From NCBI RefSeq assembly GCF_901709675.1, contig NC_051098.1, positions 16,673,464-16,737,463 of the forward strand: a DNA stretch of 64,000 bases. Direction: 5' to 3'. Each line of letters starts with the position of its first letter. The stretch's first letter is position 1. Both the position numbers and the translations under genes were made by a program. This DNA comes from Syngnathus acus (Eukaryota > Chordata > Actinopteri > Syngnathiformes > Syngnathidae). The notes under the pieces are model-generated. The model worked only from the letters and a program-made list of their open reading frames with translations. It did not search any database and was not told where the DNA came from. This document shows, piece by piece, positions 11,847 through 26,200 of the stretch.

Positions 11847-13416
11847 AGCCTGACAAGAGAATACAAACGTGGAAGAAAATACTCACCAGAAATGCTTATC
11901 ATTTCTTGAAAAAAAATCCATCCTTTTTTTCCTCTGAGCTAGCAAGTTGTCATGATGTCATCGGCGCTAGCAGTAGCAAGCGCATGCTAGCTGTCGTGCA
12001 AGTGCTTTCCAAAAATACCTTTCTGGGTGGAATCCACTTTTTCTTGGAAACCAGTTTTGAAAATAAATTTTCAATAACATTTGTCCTCCTCAGTCACCTG
12101 TGCGCTAATTCGGAATCTCTGCACCTGAGTTGTCAGCAAGACACGCCCCCACTGCACTATGATTGGCTAGACACGCAAGACTAATTGAAATGGAAATAAA
12201 AGCTGAGTTGCAAAAACGTTGAACATAGGCACACTCAAAGCACAACAAGCCAACGTATTCCGTTTAAATTCATGTTTTAATCCACATTTTTTTGCTCGCT
12301 TCAGTTTTACATCGGCATAGTTGAAAAATGTATATTCAATATTAAGCAGAAGGAAAAAAAAATCTCACTTTTTCTCACACCCACCCACACACACACACAC
12401 ATTTACCCCAACCTCATAAAAAGCAAATTACTTACAGCGAATTGAAAAGTTGTTTTCTTTTTTATACAAAACGAGTTCTTTATGTCGTGATGAAGTAAGG
12501 TGAGCGTCGGTGGTCCTTTTTTTGTACAGGGATAGCTGACGTTTGATTCACCAACGCTTTTGCAGCAAACTCAAAGGCCATAACGGTGATCCTTTTGTCC
12601 ATTTTGGGTGGTGTCACAGAAGAAGGGAAAAGTACTTTTGTAATAACAGGTAGAATATCTGTATTATATGGTAAGTGATGAATACATACATTTGGTCTTT
12701 TTTTTCTGCCCTCCATTACAATCCCTGTTTGAAGAATACAAAGGAGTATGAGGAGCACACTGAAAAGGAGTTTTTTTTTATTTATTTCAGTGACTGAAGG
12801 TTAAAGTTCCCATTTGGACCTCAACAGAACAGTCCAAAACAGTATGATGCATGATGACTAGCATGACTTTTCTCACAAGATGACATTTCCCCCCTTAAAT
12901 GGTCACAAATCATTTTGCCCTAATTAATACGAATGTAGTCTCATAACTGCAATATTACGACCTCTTTCTTCGGACAGTTTTCCTTCGGACAGTTTTCCTT
13001 GAAAGCTGTAAAATGTTGTAATTGAATGAACGCCTTGATTCACATTCCATTTGCTTTGCGAGTGGCCCCTCAGCCTCCTTTATAGAAGAAAACAGCCGTC
13101 CGTCGACAACATGTTGGAAAATGCTATGAAACTCAAGTTGGAACTATTGACTTTTCGTGACTAAAATTCAATACTTACATAGTATTTACATACCTTCTGG
13201 CCCACAGAAAAAAATCTTACGGAACAGCTCAGATAAAGCGTACCGTCGCTATCCAAGGAAAAGCTCGTATCGCCAAGTGAGCCGCTAAACAAAGAACACG
13301 ATGGATTTCTATTGTAACACAGTGGTTCTTATCCTTTTTACATCCAAACAAGTATTCAAGCTCTTCAAGTACCACCATCGTGACCAATATTCAAATCTTA
13401 TAGCGTAGCCACCGAT

Positions 13417-13434
13417 GGCAGTGAATGAATTAAC
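13417..13434 (+). repeat. Half-copy of the short fold-back repeat (GGCAGTGAATGAATTAAC arm)
   Basis: This arm matches the right arm of the element at 56143-56214 with one or two changes. The left arm is not clearly preserved. Confidence 0.55.
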
Positions 13435-14157
13435 AGGACCTAAATATAAAATACACCATAAATTGTACAAATATGACCTAAATAAAGATTCCAAATGAAA
13501 TATAACTAGGCGATGATTCTTTCTCGTGGCGCTACAGGGAGCCACAGAATACTTATTTAACGTGCTTTTCATTGAACAGCACCAATAACCATAAACAAAT
13601 GCGCCAGGGATCGAAATAATCAACAATATTCTTCACCAATATTCACATTCTAGCAAAAGTATTTAACAGCAATATGCACATGTTAAGTGTCTCTCCCCTC
13701 CCCCCACTTGGGGCTTTCACATTGGTGGGGGTGGACCAAACGCTTTTTTCCCTCTCTGATCCCGTTACGAATCCTGAGTCAAGAACCAGTTGGCGTCCTC
13801 GCAAATTTGTGCTTTTTTAAATGCCAGCCCGGGGGAAAAAAAAAAAAAAAAAAAGCCGGCTTTCATCTATTGAAGATTGTGCTTCTACATTTTGCGTTTG
13901 AGGGTCAACTTTGGGATCTTGCTTTGCGCTATTGTGGAGGAGAAAGAAGAAAAAAATCCTCCCCGAATGCTAACAAACCTGTTGAACAAAGAAACAACTT
14001 TGACTGGCGCTGATATCGCTGGAACGTGACGTCAATTAAGAAGGGGGAAAAAAAAGGTCCGTGAATGACGACGCGTAAAACAAATGAATAAAAAGGAGGA
14101 CGTGACACGGAGGCAGCTTCTATTTGCATGTCTGTTGTCCAAAAAGAAGAGGAAAGC

Positions 14158-14276
14158 CTAAATGAAGTACTCCTTCTTCTCCTCGGCGTGCATGTGGTTC
14201 CCTTCGGCGTTGATGATGGCCGTGTCGGCGTCGGGGGCGTCCTCGGACCCTTTGGCCTCGTGCGTTAGATACGTGC
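14158..14276 (-). CDS. cadm2: cadm2 exon 9: cytoplasmic tail and stop
   Basis: Encodes [19 protein letters not shown], then [20 protein letters not shown] and a TAG stop. The C-terminal EYFI is the class II PDZ-binding motif for CASK/MPP-type scaffolds. The acceptor is TGCCCAG. Confidence 0.96.
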
Positions 14277-17200
14277 CTGGGCAGAAAACACACTCCGGCT
14301 CACTGTGACGCCACTACGGAAGCTAGCTAAGCACCTGCTTAGAGCCCAGTGGCCACTAGAAGGCCCCCAAGAGCACTTTACATGCCTGAACTATCGAGCA
14401 AGTCCAGAGGGCTTTTCTCAGATGCAAAAAGGAAATAAATATCACAGCACAAACGTTATCGGCAGATATGGAGGACCGGAAAAGCAAATTTTGCTGGGCT
14501 TCTCACCTTTATGTCTGGCCAGGTAGCGGCCCAGGACGATGATCAAGCACAAGGTGATGAAAACCACCACGGCCACCACGCCGCCGATCAGGGCGTGGTC
14601 GGGCCCGTGCTGCCCGATGGCATTGGGGTCTGACACATGAGGCAAAGACATTGGTTCTTGTGATTCAGAGAAATATGGCAGGTAGCTCCAGTGGATGAAT
14701 GGGTGGATGGATGGATGGATGGATGGATGGATGGACGGATGGATGGACAGACAAGCGGCTGAAAAACCACATTTCGGTCCATGCACCTTGATCAGAGCAA
14801 CAATCCGCTTGCCAAATAGTGAGCCTTCCCTTTAGATGATGTGCTTGAGAGCAAACGAAAGCATTTGCATGGGCGGTGCCTGCTCAGTGGAACATTCAAA
14901 CTGTTTGAGTGGGCAGAATGAACATAATATAAAAATGATCTACGCACACCACCAACACCTCCGATCGCTTCGCTTTACTGTACTTTCAATGTGCTCCTCG
15001 TCCGGCTACTAGTTGATAAAAGCAGAGCGCAAATAACACTATTTTCTAGCTCCGTTAGCTCATCCATCATCGGCCGCACGCTCCGTGTCATGTTGGCCGA
15101 GGCGGCGTGTGGACACGGAATGAGATTGCCTGATGCGGCAATGTCGTTGGGGAAACGAAAAATGAACAAAAAAAAGAAGCTTTTCACGGGAAAGGTGCAC
15201 AGGACCAGGAAAGTCAAACAATTATTGGCGTGCCTGGTTTGTTGATTCTCGTACCATGTCAAAAACCAAACAGTCAAGAAATATTTGATCAGTCCTGTGA
15301 AAAACAAGTGCCATTTTTGTCATGTTTTTTATATTTTTACGTGAACAGAACGTCAAAAAAAATGGACATTAACGTAGAAATGTAAAAAAAAAAAAAAAAA
15401 AAAAGACCGTGTTTGATTGATGATTTGTGGCTGCCATTTTGTAAGACTATTTCGCACAGCTCTCAAAAGTCTGTTCCTCTTCTCAACAGTAGGGGGAGCC
15501 GTGTGGCAAAACCCCCCTTTCTGGCTGCCGGCTGCTTTACGAGGAAACGGCGCTGCAGACGTGAGACGCAGCCATCGCTCAAGTGTACTTAACCGCGCCG
15601 CATCTGCTGCGGTCTCGCCGACATCTCCGAGTAATTACGACACGGCGCGTTGCCTCGCTTGGCTTAATAAAGCACATTAGGGCGCATAATGGGCGGCGGT
15701 GATGAATCGGGGCGCGGCCGTGACATTTATGAGTCTTCCGGGCCGAGGCCATCTGAGGAGTCAGCCTGACGTGATGGGAGGTCCTGAGGAAGCATTGTTG
15801 CTGCCCGGGCGTCATCTGCACTTCCATTTTCTTAATTCATCATCAAAACAAGGCAAACCGCAAAATGGCGGCAGACGTATAGATTGCATTATTGAGTTGA
15901 CGCATTTGGATGGAGAGGAGGTGTCGGACTGCCACGCCGCCTTTTCGGCACTGTGTCGGGAGGCTTTCAAAAAGCAGCAGCAGCTCGCGAGGCGAGGCGG
16001 CTTTTAAAATTCAGTACACAGTCAATACTCACACCCGAGATTTCTCACTTGATTTGAGGCTGTCAATGACATTGAGTCAAGTGAAGCATTGCAGATAAAA
16101 AAAAAAAAAAAAAAAGGGAGAGAGAAGACTTGTGTCTGGCATCCTGAGAGTGTCATTCATTTTCTAGACAGGACTTCCTTTTACCTCGGCCTATAAACAG
16201 TTGTAGGCAAAGCTTTTCATAGCTTTTAAAATTCCGCAGTCAATCATAACGTCAAGGTTTCGACTCGATTTGAGGGAGTCAGTGACATGGACTCGAGCGG
16301 AGCAGAGAGAAAAAAGGTGTTGAGCGCGTTCTCACCGTAGACAAAGAGTTTATACTCGGCGCTGTTGGTGCCCAGCTGGTTGCTGGCCTCGCAGCGGTAC
16401 GTGCCGTTGTCGGTTTTGTTCAGCGTGGTGATGGTGAGCTCTGGGCCCTCCACGATCATGCGCTCCACGTCGGGCAGGTCGCCGCCGTCTTTGGACCACA
16501 CGACCGATTCTGGTCTGGATGGGGTGAACGGAACAGAGAGCAGATGTTATGGAAGAGTGATTTATTCCTTTCTTCCGTCGTTTGTCTGCTCCTGCGAGTT
16601 ATACTCACGTGGAGCGAGCAACTCACCCAAACGAATATTCTAATTCAAACCAATCAATTGTTGATTTCCACTCAAGTCACGTGACACCTCCGCTATTGAC
16701 ACATTGGCTATCAGGTGTGACCCACCTGGGGTTTCCTCTGGAAACACACTCCAGTTTCAAGTACTGGCCCTCCTGCGGGATGATCAGCGAATGCGTGATC
16801 TCCAGATGGGGAGCATCTGCAAACAAAAGCACTTAGCTGGCTCTCCAGGCATCGGGCAGCTCGTAGCCGCCCGTCTTCTGCTACTAATCCCTTACCTGCA
16901 TGCTAATCCTCACTAATCCCGCCGGAAAGCAAAAGTAAACCCGCAGACGCTCGTGTAATCTGGATTCTCGTATTTCCTTCTCAATGCTAATCCGTCAGCG
17001 TGCGTGTGTGCGTGCGTGCATGGGCTGGGACTCACAGTAGACCTCCAGGACTTCGGTGGTCACGTAAGGGTTGGCCAGAGAGACGTGCTCCACCATGCAG
17101 GTGTAGGCCACGAGGTCGTCGCCTCGCTCCACCTGGAAGCGCAGGCTGCTCCTCACCGTCAACGACTTGCCCGAGGCCGTCACCTCGGTGGTGCCTGCAG

Positions 17201-20200
17201 AAGGGAGGAAGCGCACCGGACCAGCAATTTTCACCAAATGAAATTGTACAAAGGAAATACACGGAGTGGAGCCAGTCTGCTTCTGACTGGATCTACAGTC
17301 GCTGGGCCGTCACAAACAGAATGGTTTTCTGGGAAACAAGTTGTCTTGTTTTTTTTAATTTTATTATTTATTTATATTCAATTGTTTTTTATTCATTCAT
17401 TCATTTATGTATGTATGTATTTATTTCTTTATTTTCCACACTGCAAATAAAGAGAAAGGCGACAAGGCTTGCTTTCTCTGGTGGGAAAAATAAACAAAAC
17501 TGAGAGTCAGAGCATGAAATAAATGCGACGTGTTGCTGCTATTACGCCTGACGTTAACCCGCCCCCCCCCTCCCCACTGAGCCAGCAAGGAGGGCCAATT
17601 TGAGTGACAGCACAACATCACGCTCCTAGCGTAAAAGACACGCTTTAAAAGCACGCCTACAAAACATTCCCATCCCGGAGCGTTGACTGACGTCTCGGCG
17701 ACACTTTGACATGGAAATGAAGTTTTTAAGTCGAGCCCTCCAGTCGCCGGCTTTGTTCTGCGGGTGGCTTTGACGACGAGGCGCCTTCGCCGTCGCCGTG
17801 TTTGCCCAAGCGGCCTGACAACGGCCTGACAACAGACACCAACCAGACTTATTTTTTCTTCCGATTCCGGTGACTCAAGGAAGGATGCACCAAAAGGGGG
17901 CAATCTTCTCAATAAGCAGATAGAGGTTGGCTTATATAACCAGCCACTGGCAGAAGACGGTGTTGACTAGCCACAGGCGTGTTCAACACCTCAAGTTTTG
18001 GAGGCAACTTTTGGCGAGGAGCTCAAGGAAGCGCACGCGCACGTCATCTCCACCGAGACGGACAGCTCCCGCTCCGAGCATCTACGTGCGCGCCATCTCA
18101 ACGCGGCTAGTCTTTCACATCCGCGCCGCGCCGCCATCAATCACGCCACGCCGCGCCGACCAAGCCGCCAAACAGACGGACGGACAGCAGACAGACGGAA
18201 GCACCAGGAAAGGGCTTTCAAGTGGGAAAACTTCCATAAAGAAAGCGCAAGTGTCACGTCGCATCGCCGCAGCAGGCCGGCTGACATTCAAGAGTCAAAA
18301 GCAGGCAACAAAAACAAGCAGGCAACAAAAACATGGAAGATTTCTCTCTTTGTTGTGTCGTTGTTTTGGCTCTTTGCGACTTGCTGATGAAAAGAAGACA
18401 GCCATGAAAGCTGTAAGAGAGCCAGCCTTTCTGCGTTCTACGTGATCACTGCACCATCTGCTGCTCTCGGATCTTTTCGTCAGCCTTCTTTCCACATCAC
18501 GACAAATATTCCTTCCGTGTTGTCTCTTGTTTGAACCTACACAACGTCGTCCACACCATATAGAGACAGCAGAGCGTGAACAGAATTGACCCTTTACATA
18601 CTAACAAGTGGAAGGAAAAGAATACATCAGAGAATCAGATGATTCGGAGCCTCAGGGTCATGGTTTAAGTCCACGAGCAATTCTTTTGTCCATAATGGCT
18701 TTTCTTGGAGGAGGAACAGCCACGCGTTCCAATACTTTTGCTCATTGTCACTTTTAAATATGACGCTGCTCCACACATGACCCACCTTGGACCTCCTTGT
18801 CGTTGCGGAACCACCGGAGTTGAGCCGCCGGCTTGCTTCCCGTCGTGGTGCACGTCAGGCTGATGCTCTCGCCTTCCAGGGCCGGGCTGGTGAAGCCCGT
18901 GATCTTGGGCCGCTCCGGCACACCTGGGACGCACCGCACGCGCAATGTGACGGAGCGCGCATGGTCGAAGCTCGCTCCGTTTGTAACTCTGACCTAAGAC
19001 GGTGAGGAAGGCCTTGGTGGTCTTGACGGGCATGGTGAAGAGCGAGCACGTGTACTGGCCCTCGTCGGCCAGGCTGACGTCGTTGATGCGGATGGTGAGC
19101 TCCTGCCACGACGCTCGCACCAGCTCGATCCGGTTGTCCCGAAGAGCTGCTCGGACCGAGCCCAAGAAAAAGTCAGTGAGCGAGCGAGCCAGCCAGCCAG
19201 CCGGCGAGCCAGCCATCCAGCGTCCACCCGCCAGGCCATCGGGAAATATCTCAGCGCCGTCTGAGATTACAATATTTCTTTACGTAAAGACCTTGCATTG
19301 ATTTTTCACTCACGGGAACACTTTGAGCGGAAACTTCATACGCACGCAGCCACTTAAACGATTCAGTTACAAAAAACACCAAATATAAAAAAAATATTCA
19401 GCCAACACTGTATGACTCAGACGAGGCCCGGGCGAGGGAATCCCGCCGCTACCGGTTTAGCGGTCGGGCGGGCTCGGCACCGGAGATCCGTCACAATCAG
19501 AGGCAAATGTCAGCGTGCGTGACAAGGATTGTTTTAGCGCGCTCTTGAGGAAATCAATGTGATGAAAAGGTTCATTTCCCACCGGCCGGAGGGAGACGTA
19601 AATGTGCCACGATGACCTTGTACATGTGCTGCAGCTTAAACACGCCACAAAATCGTGCCAAGGCCGATGACTAAAACAGACAGCAGGACATTGAAAAGCA
19701 AAGACGCTCTGACATGTAGATATTTATACACATTTTTTCTTGGTTCTACTTTCACTTTCCTCACTTATCAATTTCCTGGCTGTCTCCTTTTTCTACTTTA
19801 CTGCTTTGTCACATTTCCTGGGGAAAGCACTTTGCCAGTTAATTTATTGCTTTGAATTCTTTGGTGTTTGTTTCTGTTATGCCCGTTTGCGTAATATCGG
19901 ACCTGACAGACGACGAGCGGAACAACGGCGGTGACATCCAGCTTGAAAGCAAACGGGGAAATTGCAGTGTTTCATTTTTGGAAGCCTAATTCCCCAACCC
20001 TGGCTTGAAACACTAACATAAAAAAACCAATTGTCCTCAACCTCATTTTCGACCCATATTTTGTCTCCTCGTTTGAAATGTTTGTAACGTCAAACAGTGG
20101 CCGGCCATGCGGTGCCTCGAAACGTTAGAAAAAATGAAATAACAGTTTCCTTTGGCAAAGTGACACACTTTTCGCGTTTCTTTCGCAAACCCACACAGGA

Positions 20201-23200
20201 AAAGTGTCAATACAAAATGTTTGCAAAGGGGCAGACGCATTTAAATGCGCGTCGTGTGCGTATTTCTTTACAGAATGCTGATTGAACTTGATCTTTTAAT
20301 TTTTTTTTTTGCGGGCCGTAATCGTATCATCGTGAAACATTTGGCAAGATGTATTTATGAGATGAAACACCTTGCATTCACAGCAATCCATCTGCCTGGC
20401 AGAGTTAATTCTCCGACACACGACTGAGAAGAAAACATTGAAGAAACGGCTCACATTTAATACGAGTACTTTATGTGCTGCCACTCGCGCAAATTCACCA
20501 AGGATAAATGTAACCCTGACACGCTGCAAAGCGCATTTAGTCTGCCGTACAAAGTCCATCAAATACTTGATGACAGAGAAACATTCATCCAGCCAGTCAA
20601 AACCTGTTCTGCAAAAACAAAAAAGTCAGGACTGATATATATATATATATATATTTTTAAAACAAGGTCTCGGGAGTTGTCGAAGAAATGCAATTGATTG
20701 GCCAATCAAAGGCTGTCGATAGCATTCCCAACAACGCCGTTTCCCGACGGCAATGGCGACCGCGGGCTAATTATGCTAGCCTCGGCGGCGCTAATGAATG
20801 TTTGGGCGCACACATTAACGCTTTCGTTTAGCGCGTAACGGCCGTTTGATTACTACAAGGCGGTCGCGGTCCATTTGGCTCGCTGACCTTTGGCGATCCA
20901 GCGCCAATGTCCCAATTAGATGCGCACACCACACATGCCAACTGAACATCCGGTGTGACGTCGCTTTGAATTTCTCAAGACAGACGCATATGCTTTTTTT
21001 ATCCTTTTTTTCCCATCGCTTCTCTCATCACATCAAATAGTCTTTGGGCTTTTTTCATCCTCATTTGTCAGAGCTGAATTCAAATGGAACAAATTATCCA
21101 AAGGCCAAAGATCAGATTTTGTCTTCAGCTCTCCCCAGCAGTCACTTAATAATACGCATAACTTTTAAGTCATTAAAAAAAAAAAAACTAATACAGATGT
21201 TGAAAGGTCATTTGAATCTTTTCTGCCCCCAGAATACTTTGCTTCAGGCTACTTGGAAATGTTTTTTTTGTGTTATTTAAAGACAAAGCAGCAGATGTTT
21301 TATCATCAGCAACTACTCCTATGAAAGCTGCAAAAGTGTCTTTGGACAGAGCTGGCCAAAAGGATGGAGGCAGAGTACGCTTGAAACATTTTCATCCTTT
21401 GGTTTCACGTCCTCACCTTTCTTGTCACCGAAGAAGAGCGTCTGCTGCGCGGGGTTGGACCACTGCAGGGAGGTGTTATCGTTGAAGTCCACCCGGCAGG
21501 TCATGTTGGCGGCCGAGCCCTCCAATGCTGTCACGTTCTGAGTGATGGGGAACTGACCTTGGCCACCTGTGGAAATGATCACAACATCTTTCAACTGAGC
21601 TGGCAAATTGAAAAGACGAGTCCCGGTTGCAAGGTCTCTGGCGGCGGACGCTCATGGTGCGCTCGCTCGCTCATGGTGCGCTCGCTCGCTCATGGTGCGC
21701 TCGCTCGCTCGCTCATGGTGCGCTCGCTCGCTCATGGTGCGCTTACGTCCCCCTGAAATGCGGCTCTCCCGTCGCAAGGTGACATTGAGGCGGCCGCTTG
21801 ACCGCGTTGGCCGAGGGAGCGCTTGCCCGCCTCATTAGTCAGTCGAGTGAGCGCCGGAGGCCCAAACCCAGGACGCCCAAAGATCGGCGGACCTTCCTTG
21901 ACCTCGATTGTCCCGATGGACGTCGCTCGTCAGCTCAGGGACACGTCGGGGGCCGACTAAAAATAGCAACAAGAGCTTCATCCCGGCAGGTATTTTTGCT
22001 CATTAAAGCATCCAGCCATGTCCTGCTTTGAATCCGGCGTCCGTTTCAATGATTCAGTCCCATTCAGCCGCGTTTGATTCTCTCGCCGTAGATTCAGACA
22101 TGCACATTTCTGGTGGCATTTTTTTTCAGGATGCCTCGGAGGTCTTGCGTGAAGAAAAAAAAAAATCATAATCAATCTAAAAGCACAGCCAGTCAAGGTT
22201 TGAAGGCAAAGCATCGTGACAAAAGACGCCAAGGTCGCCCGCCCGCCCGCTCTCTCGGCCTCTGAAGATGACACACCGAACAAAGAGTGCGTTCACCAGA
22301 GACGATGCATCGCCCCCAAACCGTAATTCATATGGGCGGGCGCCCGAGGCTAATCGGTGTCAAGAGCGTGCGAGCGAGCTAGCGAGCGAGCGAGCGAGCG
22401 TTGGAGTGTCTTTGGGGTATTGTGTGCGCTGAAAGGATGCCGCTCGTTGACAGCTTGCAACGCTTGCAGGTGACGGCGAGCACGCCTGTACCGCCGTCAA
22501 GTAAGACGCTCGTTTGCACATCATTCTTCATTTACCTCCTTTAGACAATGAAAAGCTCACATGTTTGCATATTTGAGTGCTCATTCGGTAACCTCAATCA
22601 TCTCCGAGCCGTGAAATTTTGAGTTTGAAAGATGAGTTTGAGTTTTGAGAGTGAAGTTCAACTTTTAAGACAGAAAGTGGAAAGCGCCGATGTCAGCTGG
22701 AGCGGCGGCCTGATCACGGGCCACCGCGTCAGCACGTGTCGGATTAGTTGACGCCACCGCCGCTAACTTTCCAACACAATCAAATGCGCCGGCTCGTGAA
22801 TGAAATATTTGGCTCGGCAGCTGAGAGGAAAGGGAGGGAGGGAGGGAGGGAGGGAGGGAGGGAGGGAGGGAGGGAGGGAAGGCTGAGCTCGGCTGCGGCG
22901 TTGTGTAAACACAAATATTTGACGAGAGGAAACGGCGGCAACAGATGCACTCGAGGCGTGCTGCAGGTGCAAAGCGATGATTAGCAGCTACCAGAGTTTT
23001 ACTCTGCCAAGATCTGACCAAAAAAAACGATTGGACTTTTGATATCACCTACTTGGGGCGACTTGCGAAAAATAAATATTCCTATGAACTTGAAAAAAAT
23101 CATGTCAAGAATTTCCACTTGAAATTTTAAAGTATTTGGGTTGGCTCAATCTAATTTATTATGGTTAATGAAACCAACTTCATGGACTTGACCTGAATAA

Positions 23201-26200
23201 TTTATGATCAAATTGATGCACACTACGGTGGCCCAGAGAGTCCCTTTTAAAGTGCTCGACAATATTAAAGTTCAGCCAATATGTTTCTGGGCAAGGAATT
23301 GTGACTTGACACTGCTCGGGGGCCCAACAACACGACAAAAAAAAAAAAAAAAAAAAGCCGTCCCTACTGTTGGTGCGTGCGTGCGTCAGTGGACTCCGTG
23401 ACCCAACATCAAGTATTGCACATGCCGGTGTGAGCGTTGCAAGATGAAACTTGCGTGTTATTGATTTTTTCTGACCTACGTGGAGAATATCAATACGAGC
23501 AGGACGGTGGCGTTCTCCGGCGCACCGGCGGGGCAGATCAACAGCAACGGCGGGCCGATGAATGGAAAAAACATTTCTCACTATGTAGCCAGGACGTTTT
23601 TGCTGGGGCACCACCGCGAGGGAGGGAGGGAGGGTCTTCTAAGATGAGCTAGCGCTAGATGCCTATGGAACATATAGAATGGTTGCTAATGTTGACAAAA
23701 ACAAAAATATTTCCATTTTTGCGCCTTGAACATCCACCCGTGGGAATGTAGAAATTAATCACCGCTAATGCTGTGTCGTGACAAAATTGTAATTAATTGG
23801 CCGAGTCTAAACGGCGTGGCCCATTTGCCGGCATGTTGGGGGAACAGAGGGAGGGCGGGAGGGAGGCTGGGAGGGAGGGAGGGAGGGAGGTTCGACACGT
23901 ACGCTGTATAAATATTCCATTTAATTAAAAACTGCAGAGGGCCCCTGGTGGCGCGCGGCAAGAACAAGGAATAACAGTTTGCCGTCTCCCCGGTGACTCA
24001 CCACCACGCGAGGCTGCTCGCTCCTCTGACAACAAGATTTTCTTCCTGACATCTTCTTCGAATCACGCGAGCACTATGGAAGTTCACCGCCAACGCCAAC
24101 TGTCATTATCCTTAGCATCAAAACTAGCTCGTGTTGAGCTATAGCTTTCTGTAACCTCTTCAAAGAAATCACAACAAGGCGAGCTTTACCATCGACACTT
24201 AATATAACTGTGCCGAGTTCCCTAAAGTTCATCTCCCGCGAGAGCAGACGCCATCAAAGCGCCGTGATGAATCGACTTGAATATTTTTGGCTCATGTCGG
24301 TGGGAATTTGCATCACCCCGACAGATACATCATGTAAAAAGGCGCACCTCAAGGCTCCGTGCCAAGAGCACTTGAATTCTCCTCGTGCAATACAATCTTA
24401 TGCAATTTGGGCTCTGTCATGCTAAAAATTTCGAGTCTGTAGTTTGGTCCTCTGAGGATCACCGAATGTCATTTTTGGTATCATCGTGCGAACCAATAAA
24501 TCAGACGGCCAACAAATTGGCAACAAAATGTGAGGAAAGTAAATCAACAGTGTCATCACCTTGCAGCAGCCGCCATCACTTTTGATCAGCGCCGTGTCAA
24601 CCTGGTATCAATGGCTTCTACCGAGCCATTTGGATGACCTTTTGCTCCGCCAGCAATTTTACGAGTTTTGCAGCGTTTGCACCGCGGGCACGCCTCTTGG
24701 CCTTTTCGTGAGCCTCGGCTCAAGATGAAAGACGGCCGGATTTCGCTGTCGGGGCACCGAGAGCCTGCCAAATGTCGCCCCTCCAAGACTAGCTCAGGAC
24801 GCACAATCAATACGGTCGGCTAACTCCGTAGCAAGCCAAAAACATGGGCCTCGAGGTTTTATTATTGTCCAGAACACAAAGAAAAACCTGTTTCTTATTT
24901 ATTTTTTCTTAACGATAAAAAGTACCCACAAAATTTGGCGGCAAATATTTCGATATTTGATCAAAACGATACGACGCGCCGCCATTTTCTGTCGGATTGG
25001 TTGCCATCCGGATCCCCTCCTTTTCAGACCGCCCAATCTTATTGTAACATGAGCACACTCTCGACGGCAATCTGGTCAAAGGAATCCCAATCTTATGAAT
25101 GCGTTCAATCAGCTTGACTTCTAATAAGCATCCTGGTGAAAGTCACGGCAGTTATTCTCACTTAACCTTCACTCCAATACATTTCACAAGCTTTTCATCA
25201 TTTCTATGGCTGCAAATAAAGGTGTTCTTACACTTCTAATGAAATCTATTACTCCTCCAGCAGCCTCGGCGACGGCCAGACTCGAACCCGCAAACACGGA
25301 CGGCGAAAGCAATTTCAAACAGCTAACAGCTTCCCGTGTTTAAACAGCACCACGCCTGGGTTATCGTTCGCGCCGCAGCTCGGCAAAATAGGAATTGAGC
25401 TAATATGTGCTTGCAATTAAATGTAACAAAGGAGAGAAGGGATGAGAGATGGAAAGAACGGGATAGAAATACGCTTTTGAAAGTCATCTAGGAATGTATT
25501 GTGATTCTGAATCCAGAAGGTACGATACTTTACCTCGGAACTGTGTCGGACGGAAAGTTCTGTGAGCGTTTGTTATTTTCTAAACAGTAGGAGGCCCTTA
25601 CCTACTTCTCGGTGGCAGGTTAAAATTTCCTTAAAAAAGACAAAAACTGGAGGGCAAATGGTCGTACACAGAAGATGGCAAGGCAAGGCTCAATTTGATT
25701 CTAAAGATGCCAATGCCGCGATCACATGATTTTCTTTTGCTCGTATAGCAAGTGCAGCCTATCTAGCCGTCGTTAAGTTCTCGTGGCGTGCACGCATGCC
25801 CTCCCCCCCCCCCCCATGCATAAAAATGCGAAGCAATTATGCAAACAGCGTGTTAAAAGCGAGCACATTCATCATGAGGATCATGTGCCAATATGACATG
25901 TTCATTAACTGCAAAGTGTTGATAATGGCAAAGCTCCACCGCCAGTGCCTCATATACTAACAGATAAGACCTGCTTTATTTTTTCTTTTTTGACTTTCCG
26001 GTTATCCGGTTCTCCGGTTCTCCTTGAAGGCAACACAACAGCTCCACCCGCCGTGTCACCTTCACTGACCTTCGGTGCCAGGCCCAAAGAGGAATAACAC
26101 CGTATTACGGCTAAATTGTTGCAATAACGACAGAAAGGTCATATTTGTCGGCGCCGGTCATCGCTCACGTTGACAGGAAAGTTGTTAACGCCAACACTTG

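Larger units (their letters stand above)
8481..14157. other. Non-coding interval downstream of cadm2
   Basis: No gene was recognised. A CpG-rich block lies at about 9000-9680 (GC-rich minisatellites, a 143-bp duplication). A (CT)n tract is at 10648-10682, a (CA)n tract at 12376-12401 and a poly-A run at 13836-13854. A 73-bp duplication lies at 11701-11846 and a 16-bp duplication (CTTCGGACAGTTTTC) at about 12970-13001. The part nearest 14157 is probably cadm2 3' UTR; a minus-strand AATAAA is present near 12780 but is not established as the signal. Confidence 0.6.

Noticed and set aside
18665-19216. A 183-codon minus-strand frame that seems to fuse two cadm2 exons
   Set aside because: It reads through the 70-nt intron between exons 3 and 4 in the wrong frame for exon 4. 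Splicing restores VPERPKITG.
22829-23890. A CRISPR-like or regularly spaced repeat array
   Set aside because: The spacing is that of simple GGGA microsatellites with no unique spacers, and the DNA is vertebrate.
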